Made by a program: the position numbers and the translations under genes. From contig PMCN01000275.1 of assembly GCA_003154135.1 (NCBI GenBank), forward strand, positions 26,198-57,462: DNA of 31,265 nucleotides. Reading direction: 5' to 3'. The notes under the pieces were generated by a model. The model searched no databases and was not told the DNA's origin. It was given only the letters and a program-made list of their open reading frames with translations. Within the stretch, counting starts at the first letter, position 1; every line of letters begins with the position of its first letter. Shown here in pieces: positions 23,101 through 30,051 of the stretch. The DNA comes from Acidimicrobiaceae bacterium. GTDB taxonomy: Bacteria; Actinomycetota; Acidimicrobiia; Acidimicrobiales; Ilumatobacteraceae.

Positions 23101-23377
23101 CCAGCGTGACGGGCGGCGGAGGCGGGGAGGGACGGAGCCGGGCGGCGGTGGCACGCAGGCTGTTGAGCGTGTCGAGGAAGTCGGCCACGACCTGCTCGCG
23201 CTCGTCGCCACGCAGGTTGCTCACCGAGGCCACGTCGTCCTCGGCGTCGAGGATGAGGCGGTCGAGCACGGCGAGCGAGGTGGCCTCGTCGGCGTGGAGG
23301 CGACCGAGGTCGGCCTCGGAGGCGCGTCCGTCGGCGATCGACCAGATCGCCGATTCGAGTTCTCGTGTGTCGAGCAT
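20159..23377 (-). CDS. SNF2-family ATPase with SNF2-associated N-terminal domain (HelZ-like)
   Basis: 1072 residues. The C-terminal half is a complete SNF2 ATPase: motif I DMGLGKT (about 631-637), motif II VLDEAQAIKN (about 727), LTGTPIEN, then KAGGTGLNLTSANHV and DQARDRAWRIGQSK (about 995). The N-terminal half contains the region usually found before bacterial SNF2 motors (SNF2_assoc/DUF3670 type, including ADVQQLARQARPLV), plus a low-complexity insert of Asn/Gly/Gln near residue 100. Such proteins translocate on double-stranded DNA; in mycobacteria the similar protein is called HelZ. The role here is unknown. I chose ATG 23377, where coding character begins (MLDTRELESAIWS); an upstream frame extends to 23506 but looks non-coding. 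An ATGA overlap joins it to the 98-residue gene. Confidence 0.93.
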   Translation of the reverse strand: MLDTRELESAIWSIADGRASEADLGRLHADEATSLAVLDRLILDAEDDVASVSNLRGDEREQVVADFLDTLNSLRATAARLRPSPPPPPVTLEAVIAPRNGNQHGNQPGNGKRARTVDTEFDDLTSRPLTADPVCLQASWQAGQVVVWASARNAAPEGFDELSTRLEAIGGPPLGWQVHRGVPLPGGSRAEALSISLKDALGWLVAIGGGHGREGLGDSVLWLAQVALEGVRLAARGSLVPTLRVGSKADGGLLGAVVRWTPALVDNPNVEALVGCMPATVTALDGADARPTAVAVVSAVVEAIVSESVERMELPTAPPHANSMVDLYETFIANMDGTPFRANATLLSDVSRRFEQWSRAVTAPNRRKLVVQLEAPDQGGVWLVAVRAPAGKGRLVPIDVALRTDGVGTTLAAEWTRLGRLLPLLDRAGARRRGQVALSQDEAWNFMTKVGPSLSAAGFDVRVPAMSRRKAKASLRLFAETPAGSVVGAHQLSNVAWTVLFDDLELTAADVQQLARQARPLVQAGGKWVEVDRLDLEKAAAALAERESITQLTGAEILRHSMGLDGAGLSGGTVVHGNSWAADLIARAGEVSTAPVTRPEGFVGELRTYQAEALGWLGFLDAAELGGCLALDMGLGKTPTVLAHLAQCAGNGAALVVAPAAVVGNWAAEAARFAPSLRVVVHHGASRASDEELQAEIAVADVVITTYATAVRDVEELAGVTWARVVLDEAQAIKNPTSETAQQLRRIPARSRIALTGTPIENGLGDLWAILDFTNPGLVGSRPMFIAQMSGDGEAALRALNGILLFRRTKSEPEVAAELPDKIDELDHCTMTPEQIGLYQAVLDTLMADMNDPDGAEAKQGAILAAITALKQICNHPVAYRDDGQPLAGRSGKLARLEEIVESVFAAGERVLVFTHFASWGRKLAVHLSEVTGVPIACYDGDLSRGVRDRLVSEFQSGTGAGAMVLSLKAGGTGLNLTSANHVVLYDRWWNPAVEDQARDRAWRIGQSKTVISHRLVCPGTVDERVEEVVAGKRHIANLVLPKSSSLSDLNADQLRIALGLRTDELLAGELS

Positions 23378-23682
23378 GCAGTCCGTCCTGTCGCGCACCG
23401 GCGACGTCGGCGAGTGGTGGCACGTCCGAACACGGCCGAGCCAGTGTGCGGTCGACCCTCGTCGGCCGCGTGCGACCCGGTGGTCGCACAGATGTGCGGG
23501 GGGCACGGGGAGACCCTCGTGCGGTGGGGCGCCGACCCCAGGTGCACCACATTAGCGGCTCGCGCGGCCCGCGCGGTCACCTACCGCCGCCTTGTGCCAC
23601 ATGTCCGGTAAGCTGCGGCGTCTCCTGGCAGATTTGTTCCGCGTCGGCCGAGGGTCGTTCCCCTCTTCCGCGAAGGATCTCC
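23378..23682. other. 305-base divergent intergenic region
   Basis: Region between the SNF2 gene (minus) and the small gene at 23683 (plus). No gene is supported: frames crossing it have biased low-complexity translations and no family. A TAATGT on the minus strand (23549-23554) and TAAGCT on the plus strand (23609-23614) are possible -10 elements, giving leaders of about 165 and 62 bases. No clear hairpin, repeat or operator stands out. Confidence 0.5.
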
Positions 23683-24009
23683 ATGACCGCCCCGGCTCCC
23701 ACCCCCAAGACGAAGACGGCTCCCAAGCAGCCCATCTCGGCCGCTGCCAAGCGTCGCATCCCCAAGCCGGCCAGCCTGCCCGAGGACCACACCGCCAGCG
23801 AGGCCGTGGCCCACTCGATCTGCACCGAGTACAGCGATCTCGCCCCGTCGGTGAACCGCATCATGAACGCCGGGCTCCACGAGGCCGGCCAGCTGCACGC
23901 GATCACGCTGTTCCAGACGTCGCTGGAGATGAACGACGACCCCAACCGCGACCCTCGCATCGCGATCGAAGCGGGCCGCCTCGTGCCCGAGCCCGCTCCC
24001 GCCGTCTGA
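23683..24009 (+). CDS. Small conserved-looking protein of unknown function
   Basis: 108 residues, no family recognised. The first 38 residues are Pro/Lys/Thr/Ala-rich (MTAPAPTPKTKTAPKQPISA) and probably disordered. The rest is a compact helical domain: SEAVAHSICTEYSDLAPSVNRIMNAG, then GQLHAITLFQTSLEMND and a short acidic, Pro-rich tail. It has no membrane segment or signal. An AAGGA ribosome-binding site lies about 7 bases before the ATG, and codon use matches its neighbours, so I believe the gene is real. It is 25 bases upstream of the carboxymuconolactone decarboxylase-family gene, which however has its own leaderless hexamer. Confidence 0.75.
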   Translation: MTAPAPTPKTKTAPKQPISAAAKRRIPKPASLPEDHTASEAVAHSICTEYSDLAPSVNRIMNAGLHEAGQLHAITLFQTSLEMNDDPNRDPRIAIEAGRLVPEPAPAV

Positions 24010-24022
24010 TCCGGTCCGCGAC

Positions 24023-24028
24023 TACGGT
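24023..24028 (+). promoter_or_regulatory. Probable -10 element of the CMD-family gene
   Basis: TACGGT, six bases, then ATG at 24035: leaderless-type spacing in the 25-base gap after the preceding gene. Confidence 0.5.
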
Positions 24029-24034
24029 CGCCAC

Positions 24035-24610
24035 ATGACGCAGACCTCGCCGCGGCTGGCGCCGCGCACCATCGCCGACGATCCACTCCTCGCCGACATC
24101 CTGCCCAAGACCATCGCCTCCCCGGGCGGGCAGCCGCTCAACGTGTTCGGCACGATGGCGCACCACCCCGATCTGCTGCGCCGGTGGCTGGTCTTCGCCA
24201 CGCACGTGCTGTCGAAGAGCACGTTGCCGGCACGCGATCGCGAGATCCTCATCCTGCGCACGGGCTGGAACTGCCGGAGCCGCTACGAGTTCAGCCAGCA
24301 CGTGGTGATCGCACTTCGCTGCGGCATCACCGCCGAGCAGATCGAGATGATCAAGGTCGGCCCCGATGCCGGATGGGACGACGCCGACCGCCTGCTCGTG
24401 GTGGCGGCCGACGAGCTGCACAGCGTGTCGACGATCAACGACGCCACGTGGGCGGCCCTCGTCGCCCGCTACTCCACCGAGCAGGTGCTCGACCTCATCG
24501 CCGCCGTGGGCAACTATCACTTCGTGGCGATGCTGCTCAATGCTGCGGGCGTGCAGCTCGACCCGGGCGTGCCCGACGCGTTCGCCGGCACGGTCACTGA
24601 ATCGTCGTGA
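24035..24610 (+). CDS. Carboxymuconolactone decarboxylase (CMD) family protein
   Basis: A 191-residue all-helical CMD/AhpD-fold protein. The signature block is LPARDREILILRTGWNCRSRYEFSQHVVIALRCGIT (about 69-104), in the form with one Cys and a His (NCRSRYEFSQH) rather than the redox CxxC of AhpD, so peroxidase activity is unlikely. A second repeat of the helical motif lies at DRLLVVAADELHSV. The family includes decarboxylases and enzymes of aromatic breakdown; the substrate is unknown. The start is supported by TACGGT six bases upstream. The last 17 bases overlap the end of the convergent SDR gene. Confidence 0.9.
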   Translation: MTQTSPRLAPRTIADDPLLADILPKTIASPGGQPLNVFGTMAHHPDLLRRWLVFATHVLSKSTLPARDREILILRTGWNCRSRYEFSQHVVIALRCGITAEQIEMIKVGPDAGWDDADRLLVVAADELHSVSTINDATWAALVARYSTEQVLDLIAAVGNYHFVAMLLNAAGVQLDPGVPDAFAGTVTESS

Positions 24611-25424
24611 GACCGCCGTCGATGGCCAGCAGCTGCCCCGTGACGTAGGAGGCCTCGTCGCTCAACAGGTAGAGCACGCCGTTGGCGATGTCCCACGCCG
24701 TGCCCTGGCGCCCGAGCGGTAGCTGGCCGGCCACCCGGCCCGGACGGCCGCGAGTGGCCTCGCGCCCCATAGGCGTGTCGATGAGGCCGGGCACCACGAC
24801 GTTGCAACGGATGCGACGGCGTCGGCCTTCGAACGCGGTGTGGCGAGCCAGGCCGGCGAGCGCCGCCTTCGACGAGTCGTAGGCGGGCATGCGGCTACCG
24901 GGACGCATCGACGCCACCGACGACACGAGCACGATGGCGCCGTCGTCGACCATGTGGGCGAGCCCGTACTTGCACCCGAGGAAGTGGGCGCGGGCGTTGA
25001 GCGCGAACGTGCGGTCCCACGACGCCGCACTGGTGCCGCTGAGCCAGAAGCCACCGCCCATGCCCACGTTGACCACCACCCCGTCGATGCCGCCGAGCAG
25101 CCCGTCGGCCTGTTCGAACATCGCGGCCATCGAGGCCTCGTCGGTGGCGTCGGCGGCGAGCGCGTGGGACACCCCACCCTCTGCTGCGATGCGGTCGGCG
25201 GTCTCCTGCGCGCGATCGAGGTGGAGATCGACGCACACCACTGCCGCACCCTCCGCCGCCACCCGAAGGCACGCGGCGCGGCCGTTGCCCATGGTGACTT
25301 CCTCGGGCGGCAGGTCGTAGGTCTCCTGGCCGGCGCCGACCACGACCACCCGCCGGCCCGTCATCCGAGCTGCGGGCATGCGAGCTGCGGACATCCGAGC
25401 TGCGGGCACGTCGAGCCCGCTCAC
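24594..25424 (-). CDS. SDR-family oxidoreductase coupled to the alcohol dehydrogenase
   Basis: Short-chain dehydrogenase, about 256-276 residues depending on the start. The nucleotide loop is interrupted: GAGQETYDLPPEEV then TMGNGRAA, where most SDRs have TGxxxGxG without an insert. The catalytic part is normal: NVGMGGG, VLVSSVAS (Ser), YDSSK (Tyr, Lys), PGLIDTPMG, and the tail GQLLAIDGG. I list GTG 25424, which overlaps the alcohol dehydrogenase stop (GTGA). ATG at 25394, 25379 and 25364 are in frame too, each within a triplicated 15-base repeat, and 25364 gives the usual SDR N terminus. Likely oxidises or reduces a product of the coupled alcohol dehydrogenase. The stop overlaps the convergent CMD-family gene. 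Confidence 0.88.
   Translation of the reverse strand: MSGLDVPAARMSAARMPAARMTGRRVVVVGAGQETYDLPPEEVTMGNGRAACLRVAAEGAAVVCVDLHLDRAQETADRIAAEGGVSHALAADATDEASMAAMFEQADGLLGGIDGVVVNVGMGGGFWLSGTSAASWDRTFALNARAHFLGCKYGLAHMVDDGAIVLVSSVASMRPGSRMPAYDSSKAALAGLARHTAFEGRRRRIRCNVVVPGLIDTPMGREATRGRPGRVAGQLPLGRQGTAWDIANGVLYLLSDEASYVTGQLLAIDGGLTTIQ
25362..25406. repeat. Three 15-base tandem repeats carrying successive ATG starts
   Basis: Units at 25362-25376, 25377-25391 and 25392-25406 (plus strand CATCCGAGCTGCGGG with one or two changes). Read on the minus strand each unit gives Ala-Ala-Arg-Met, so each supplies one in-frame ATG for the SDR gene. Copy number could change which start is used. Confidence 0.8.
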
Positions 25425-26449
25425 AGCGTGACCACCGAGATGCCCGGTGAGGTGAACGTGCCCATCGCGGGCAGCGCCTGCGGTACGTCGTCGAGACGCA
25501 ACCGCCGCGACACCATGGCCGACGGGTCGAGTCGACCGGCCGCCATGAGGGCGAACACCTTCTCGAACCGTGATGCGGACAGACCGTGCACGCCGATCAC
25601 CTCCAACTCGTCGCGAATGACGCGGGACACAGGGAAGTCGGCACTCGCCGACGGGAACAGCCCGATCTGCACGTGCCGCCCCAATGGTCGCAGACTCATC
25701 ACCGAGTTGCGCGCGGTGGACACGTTGCCCAGGCAGTCGACCGACACATGAGCGCCACCGACGAGATCGTGGATGGTGGTCGCCACGTCGTCGATGCCCG
25801 TTGCATCGAGCGCGTAGTCGGCACCCAGTCGCCCGGCGAAGGACAGTGCGGCGTGAGAGATGTCGATCGCCACCACCGTGGCGCCCATTGCACGCCCCAT
25901 CGCCACGGCGGCGAGACCCACACCCCCGCAGCCGTACACGCACAGCACCTCGCCGGCCGCGAGCCGGCCGCGCTCGATGACACCCCGGTACGCGGTGGAC
26001 ACCCGGCACCCCACCAGCGCCGCGGCCTCGTCGCTCACCGACGGCGGCACCGGCACGACGTTGTGATCGGCGTAGGGAATGGTGGTGTACTGCGCGAACG
26101 CTCCCCAGCGGGTGAAGCCCGGCTGCTCCTGATCGCGGCACACCTGGTGCTGACCCTGACGACACGGCTCGCACACGCCGCAGCCGCACACGAACGGCGC
26201 GACCACGCGGTCGCCCTCGCGGCAGCGACGCACGCCTGCGCCCACCGACACCACGCGGCCGACGAACTCGTGACCCCCGACGTGCGGGCACACGATGTCG
26301 GGGTCGGTGCCGTGCCAGCCGTGGTAGTCGCTGCGGCACAGACCGACGGCCAGGATCTCGACCACCACCTCGCCGGGTGCGGCCACGGGGTCGGCGACAT
26401 CGGTGACCTCGATCGGGCCGCCGAACCGCTCGTACACCGCAGCCCTCAT
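25421..26449 (-). CDS. Zinc-dependent alcohol dehydrogenase
   Basis: Medium-chain dehydrogenase, 342 residues. Catalytic zinc ligands are Cys38 (GLCRSDYHGWHG), His60-Glu61 (GGHEFVG) and the downstream Cys in VGCRVST. The structural zinc set is Cys90, Cys93, Cys96 and Cys104. The NAD(P) loop is GCGGVGLAAV (about 167). It should oxidise an alcohol or reduce an aldehyde in the cytosol; the substrate is unknown. ATG 26449 starts at the first strand (MRAAVYERFGGP). The longer frame upstream does not look coding. The stop overlaps the GTG of the SDR gene, so two oxidoreductases form one unit. It is divergent from the lipoprotein gene. Confidence 0.94.
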   Translation of the reverse strand: MRAAVYERFGGPIEVTDVADPVAAPGEVVVEILAVGLCRSDYHGWHGTDPDIVCPHVGGHEFVGRVVSVGAGVRRCREGDRVVAPFVCGCGVCEPCRQGQHQVCRDQEQPGFTRWGAFAQYTTIPYADHNVVPVPPSVSDEAAALVGCRVSTAYRGVIERGRLAAGEVLCVYGCGGVGLAAVAMGRAMGATVVAIDISHAALSFAGRLGADYALDATGIDDVATTIHDLVGGAHVSVDCLGNVSTARNSVMSLRPLGRHVQIGLFPSASADFPVSRVIRDELEVIGVHGLSASRFEKVFALMAAGRLDPSAMVSRRLRLDDVPQALPAMGTFTSPGISVVTL

Positions 26450-26575
26450 GAACCCTGTGCCCTCCAACCCCGAGTCGTCCATCCTGGCGGCACCGATCCT
26501 GGCACAGTCGTCGCACCCGCCACCCAGGCGCGAGCGGCGATGGGTGGGTGCTGTCCCCCGGCTGCACCGTGGGGC

Positions 26576-26581
26576 AACAAT
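26576..26581 (+). promoter_or_regulatory. Possible -10 element of the lipoprotein gene
   Basis: AACAAT, then six bases, then GTG at 26588. It departs from the TANNNT pattern at the first base but keeps the leaderless spacing, and favours GTG 26588 over GTG 26585. Confidence 0.35.
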
Positions 26582-26587
26582 GGGGTG

Positions 26588-27397
26588 GTGATCACCCGCA
26601 CCGACGCCCGCCCACCGCACGGGCGCCCGCACCGCCGACGCGACATCGCTCGCGTGTCGGGGCTCGCCGCGCTGATGGTGGTCGGCGCCCTGCTCGCATC
26701 GTGCGCATCGAGTCAGCGCTTGTCGAACGACACGCTGCCACCGCTGTACACCGGACCGTCCACGTCGGCCCCACCCACGACGGCACCCATCGTCAGTGGC
26801 CCGCCGGGCGCGTCCACACCGGCCACCGCCACGCTGCCGCCCGAGTCGAGCCTCCCCACGGGAACGACGGCGGTGCTCCCGAGCACCATCCCCGGCACCC
26901 ACACCACCTGGGGTGGCTGGGCCTACTACGAGGTGCCGCGCCTGGGTACGGAGCCCGTGCGCGGCACCGGCGTCGGCTGCACCAACGGCGGGCTCGGCAA
27001 CACGCTGCCCGACGGCGTGTGGAACGTGCTGATCGGTGACGGCACCGGTTCGAACTCGTTCTGGACGTCGTCACAGATCACGGTCGACGTGCGCTGCGTG
27101 TACACGGGCGCCGCCGGCAAGCAGCGACACGACGCCGCGTGCACGGCCGATCCGAGCGGTGCCGACTGCTCGTTCCAGACCGCCGACTGGTTCGTCGTCA
27201 ACAACAGCACGCGGCTGCGCACGATGCCGGTGGCCTCAGGAGTCCTGTACGGGGTGGGCGCGCTGGGCGCCAGCACCTGCCCCGGCGCAGAGCTCGATCG
27301 CAACTCACCCGCCGCGCCGTGGCGCACGATGGACAGCTGGATCGTGGTCGACAGCGGCCGGGTCACCACCGTGGTCACCGCCTGCCCCGGCGGCTGA
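26588..27397 (+). CDS. Predicted lipoprotein of unknown function
   Basis: 269 residues. A basic N terminus and the hydrophobic VSGLAALMVVGALLASC end in a lipobox (LASC), so the Cys near residue 38 should be lipid-modified and the protein held on the outer face of the membrane. Next is a Thr/Pro/Ser linker (about 45-100), then a compact domain with paired Cys (VGCTNGG, VRCVYTG, AACTADP, ADCSFQ, STCPGAE, TACPGG) likely disulfide bonded, and aromatic strands (WGGWAYYEVP, ADWFVVNNS). No family recognised. GTG 26588 is chosen by the hexamer spacing; GTG 26585 is equally in frame. It is divergent from the alcohol dehydrogenase. Confidence 0.82.
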   Translation: MITRTDARPPHGRPHRRRDIARVSGLAALMVVGALLASCASSQRLSNDTLPPLYTGPSTSAPPTTAPIVSGPPGASTPATATLPPESSLPTGTTAVLPSTIPGTHTTWGGWAYYEVPRLGTEPVRGTGVGCTNGGLGNTLPDGVWNVLIGDGTGSNSFWTSSQITVDVRCVYTGAAGKQRHDAACTADPSGADCSFQTADWFVVNNSTRLRTMPVASGVLYGVGALGASTCPGAELDRNSPAAPWRTMDSWIVVDSGRVTTVVTACPGG

Positions 27398-27419
27398 CCG
27401 GCCGACCGGCGTTGCTGGC

Positions 27420-28436
27420 TCAGGCGTCGGCCGCGCCGGGCCAGTGCTCGGCGAGGAGCTCGATGCTGCGCACGCGGGCCGCGAGGTCGTAGGCGACGGC
27501 GGTGAGCATCAGCTCGTCGGCGCCGGTGCGGTCGGCCAGCGAGCCGAGCGCCGCCAGTGCCGTGGAGGCGTCACCGACGATGCGGTTGGTGGGCAGGCGG
27601 TTGGCCTGCTCGAGGTCGGGATGGGCCGCGGCCGACGCGGGCGACGGAAGGGGCACGAACCGACCCGTACGGCGGCCGAGAGCGGTGATGCGGCCCGGCG
27701 CGGCGTGCCAGTCGGCCTCCTCGGCCGTGTCGGCGACGAGCACGTTCGACGTGACGATGATGTACGGCGCGTCGAGCACCGCCGAGGGTCGGAACGCCTC
27801 GAGGTACAGCTCGATGGCCTGCAGCGTGCCACCCGTGTCGAAGTGGTGTGCGAACGCGAACGGCAGGCCCAGGTGACCGGCGAGCTGTGCGCTGTAGCCG
27901 CTGGAGCCGAGCAGGAACACGTGCGGCGAGCTCGACGAGGCGGGCGTGGCGCGGAACCGCTGCCACAACCCCTCGTCGGTGCGCGGGTCGCCCAACAGGC
28001 CCATGAGGTCGAGGAAGTCTCGGGGGAAGTCGTCGGCGCCGAGCAGATCGGGGGATCGGCGCAGCGCGGCCGCCGTCGACAGGTCGGTGCCCGGCGCGCG
28101 CCCGATGCCGACGTCGATGCGACCGGGGTGCAACGCCTCGAGCATCGCGAACTGCTCGGCCACCACGAGCGGGGCGTGGTTGGGCAACATCACGCCGCCG
28201 GAGCCGACGTGGATCTGGCGCGTCACGGCAGCGAGGTGAGCCATCATCACCGTCGGCGCGGTGCACGCGACACTGGGCATGTTGTGGTGCTCGGCGACCC
28301 AGAAGCGGGTGTAGCGCAACTCGTCGGCGCGCACGGCGAGCTGAGTGGTGGCGAGCAGCGCGTCGGCGCTCGACTGGCCGTCGTTGAGCACCGACAGGTC
28401 GAGGAGGGATCGGGCCACACCCGCCAGATGGTTCAC
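27420..28436 (-). CDS. LLM-class flavin-dependent oxidoreductase (luciferase-like)
   Basis: A 338-residue luciferase-like monooxygenase with the TIM-barrel signature of the MsnO8-like group: LLDLSVLNDGQSSADAL at the start, RFWVAEHHNMPSVACTAP, HVGSGGVMLPNHAPLVVAEQFAMLEALHPGRI and GIGRAPGTD. These usually use reduced FMN or F420 and oxygen to oxidise small organics; the substrate is unknown. The start is given as GTG 28436, seven bases after TACCGT; an upstream in-frame GTG at 28445 overlaps that hexamer. Length and fold look complete. It is divergent from the LCP gene and shows no link to the lipoprotein it converges with, 22 bases away. Confidence 0.92.
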   Translation of the reverse strand: MNHLAGVARSLLDLSVLNDGQSSADALLATTQLAVRADELRYTRFWVAEHHNMPSVACTAPTVMMAHLAAVTRQIHVGSGGVMLPNHAPLVVAEQFAMLEALHPGRIDVGIGRAPGTDLSTAAALRRSPDLLGADDFPRDFLDLMGLLGDPRTDEGLWQRFRATPASSSSPHVFLLGSSGYSAQLAGHLGLPFAFAHHFDTGGTLQAIELYLEAFRPSAVLDAPYIIVTSNVLVADTAEEADWHAAPGRITALGRRTGRFVPLPSPASAAAHPDLEQANRLPTNRIVGDASTALAALGSLADRTGADELMLTAVAYDLAARVRSIELLAEHWPGAADA

Positions 28437-28443
28437 CCGCACC

Positions 28444-28449
28444 ACGGTA
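28444..28449 (-). promoter_or_regulatory. Probable -10 element of the LLM gene
   Basis: TACCGT on the minus strand with seven bases to GTG 28436. It overlaps the alternative GTG at 28445, which argues against that longer start. Confidence 0.4.
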
Positions 28450-28527
28450 GGGCGCCATCACAGCTGTGCCACACGTCCCATCGAATGCCACCCTCACCAG
28501 GGGCGCGGTGGCGCATGATGGGGGGCG

Positions 28528-30045
28528 ATGCAGTCCTCGCGCGGCTCCCGTTCCGGTCTCGGCGCATGCATCGCAGCAGTCACGTGCTCGGTGCTGCTGC
28601 CCGGTCTGGGCCACCTGGTCGCGCGCGTGCGGATGCGTGCGGCAGTGGTGGTGGCCACGCTGGTCGACATCGCCGCGATGCTCGGCCTCTTCGCCGTCGT
28701 GGGACCCGTGCACTCGAAGTCCGACCTGGCCGACGTGATCGCCGACCGCCGGGTGTTCGTGGGCATCGCCGTCGGACTCGTGGTCCTGGCCGTCACCCGT
28801 CTGGGCACCGCGGCCGACATCGGGTGGCGCACACGGCCGCGGGAAGGCAGGGCTGCGATCGGTCTGGCCGGCGCGGCGGCGTTCATCGTCACCTTCGCCG
28901 GAGTCGTACCGATGGTGGTGGCCGCCGGCTACGTGTGGCAGACCGATCACGCCGTGGAGCAGGTGTTCGCGTCGCACGACGCCACCACCGCCATGCCCGG
29001 CACCGTGGGCAGCGAAGTGCCCGGCGACACGACGCCGGACGGCAGCGCACCGAGCAGCGCTCCCGACAGCACGCCGGGCACCGATCCCGCCACCGGCGAC
29101 TCCGTGGCTCCCGTCACGGCGCCCGGCACTGCGCCCGCTACGACGCTGGCGGCGCCGCTCGTCGGGCAGGAGCGGGTGAACGTGCTGCTCCTCGGGGGCG
29201 ACGCGGGGCCGGGCAGGTGGAGCCTGCGCACCGACTCGATGGTGGTCGTGTCGATCGATCCCGCCACCGGTGACACAGCGATGATCTCGGTGCCGCGCAA
29301 CCTCCAGCACCTTCCGTTCCCGGCCGGCACCGCACTCGCCGCCGCCTTCCCGCACGGCTTCACCGACATCGCCAATGCCGTGTACCCGTACGTGAACCAG
29401 CGCCGACAGCTCGCGGGTGGCGGCGACGACGCAGGCGCGCAGGCCATCAAGCTCGGCGTCGCACAACTGCTCGGCATCCCGATCAACTACTACGTGCTGG
29501 TCGACATGGCGGGCTTCGTCGGGGTCGTCGACGCGCTCGGCGGCATCGACGTCTACGTCCCCACGCGTGTCCCCGCTCCCGGCAACCCCCCGAAGTCGAA
29601 GCATCCTGTGCCGGCGTGGTTCGAGGTGGGCCAGCACCACTTCGACGGCACGCTCGCGCTCGCCTACTCGCGCACCCGCGAAGCCGACAGCGACTACTTC
29701 CGCATGACCCGCCAGCGGTGCGTTCTGGCCGGCATCGCCGCCGCCGCGACCCCCGGCGCGCTGGCCACGGGGCTCGGCGACCTGGTCGACGCGTTCGGCG
29801 CCGCGGTGCGCACCGACATCCCGCGCGATCGCCTGGGTGACATGGCTCACCTCGTCGAGCGCTACAGCAGCGCCGGCGGTCTCGCCGCCGTGCGCACGCT
29901 GCAGCTCACGCCTCCGCTCATCCAGCCCGCGCAGTGGTCGCCCAGCCGAGTGCGTCAGTTGGTGGTCGGTGTGCTGTACCCGCAGAAGGCGACCGGCGGG
30001 AACGGGAGCGGCTCGCCCCCGCTCGCAACGTCGTGTCGGGTGTGA
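28528..30045 (+). CDS. LytR-CpsA-Psr (LCP) family protein with multi-helix membrane domain
   Basis: 505 residues. LCP proteins transfer polymers such as teichoic acids or arabinogalactan from lipid carriers to peptidoglycan outside the cell. The LCP domain (about 215-420) has VNVLLLGGDAGPGR, RTDSMVVVSIDPATGD, MISVPRNLQHLPFP, VDMAGFVGVVDALGGIDVYV and LALAYSRTREADSDYFRM, with the Arg and Asp residues of the active site. The N terminus is unusual: about four hydrophobic segments (12-34, 37-60, 76-95, 108-133) where most LCP proteins have one, starting with a SVLLPGLGHL motif. A Pro/Ser/Thr/Asp-rich linker (about 150-210) joins the parts. ATG 28528 follows GGGGGG and CATGAT. Divergent from the LLM gene. 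Confidence 0.92.
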   Translation: MQSSRGSRSGLGACIAAVTCSVLLPGLGHLVARVRMRAAVVVATLVDIAAMLGLFAVVGPVHSKSDLADVIADRRVFVGIAVGLVVLAVTRLGTAADIGWRTRPREGRAAIGLAGAAAFIVTFAGVVPMVVAAGYVWQTDHAVEQVFASHDATTAMPGTVGSEVPGDTTPDGSAPSSAPDSTPGTDPATGDSVAPVTAPGTAPATTLAAPLVGQERVNVLLLGGDAGPGRWSLRTDSMVVVSIDPATGDTAMISVPRNLQHLPFPAGTALAAAFPHGFTDIANAVYPYVNQRRQLAGGGDDAGAQAIKLGVAQLLGIPINYYVLVDMAGFVGVVDALGGIDVYVPTRVPAPGNPPKSKHPVPAWFEVGQHHFDGTLALAYSRTREADSDYFRMTRQRCVLAGIAAAATPGALATGLGDLVDAFGAAVRTDIPRDRLGDMAHLVERYSSAGGLAAVRTLQLTPPLIQPAQWSPSRVRQLVVGVLYPQKATGGNGSGSPPLATSCRV

Positions 30046-30051
30046 GGCCAG

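Noticed and set aside
23378..23506. Longer N terminus for the SNF2 gene starting at 23506
   Set aside because: The extra 43 residues are basic and His/Arg-rich with no domain features; coding character starts at ATG 23377.
20273..23611. An 1112-residue plus-strand frame opposite the SNF2 gene
   Set aside because: No domain, biased His/Arg/Gly/Ala composition, and fully antisense to a protein with all SNF2 motifs. A high-GC shadow frame.
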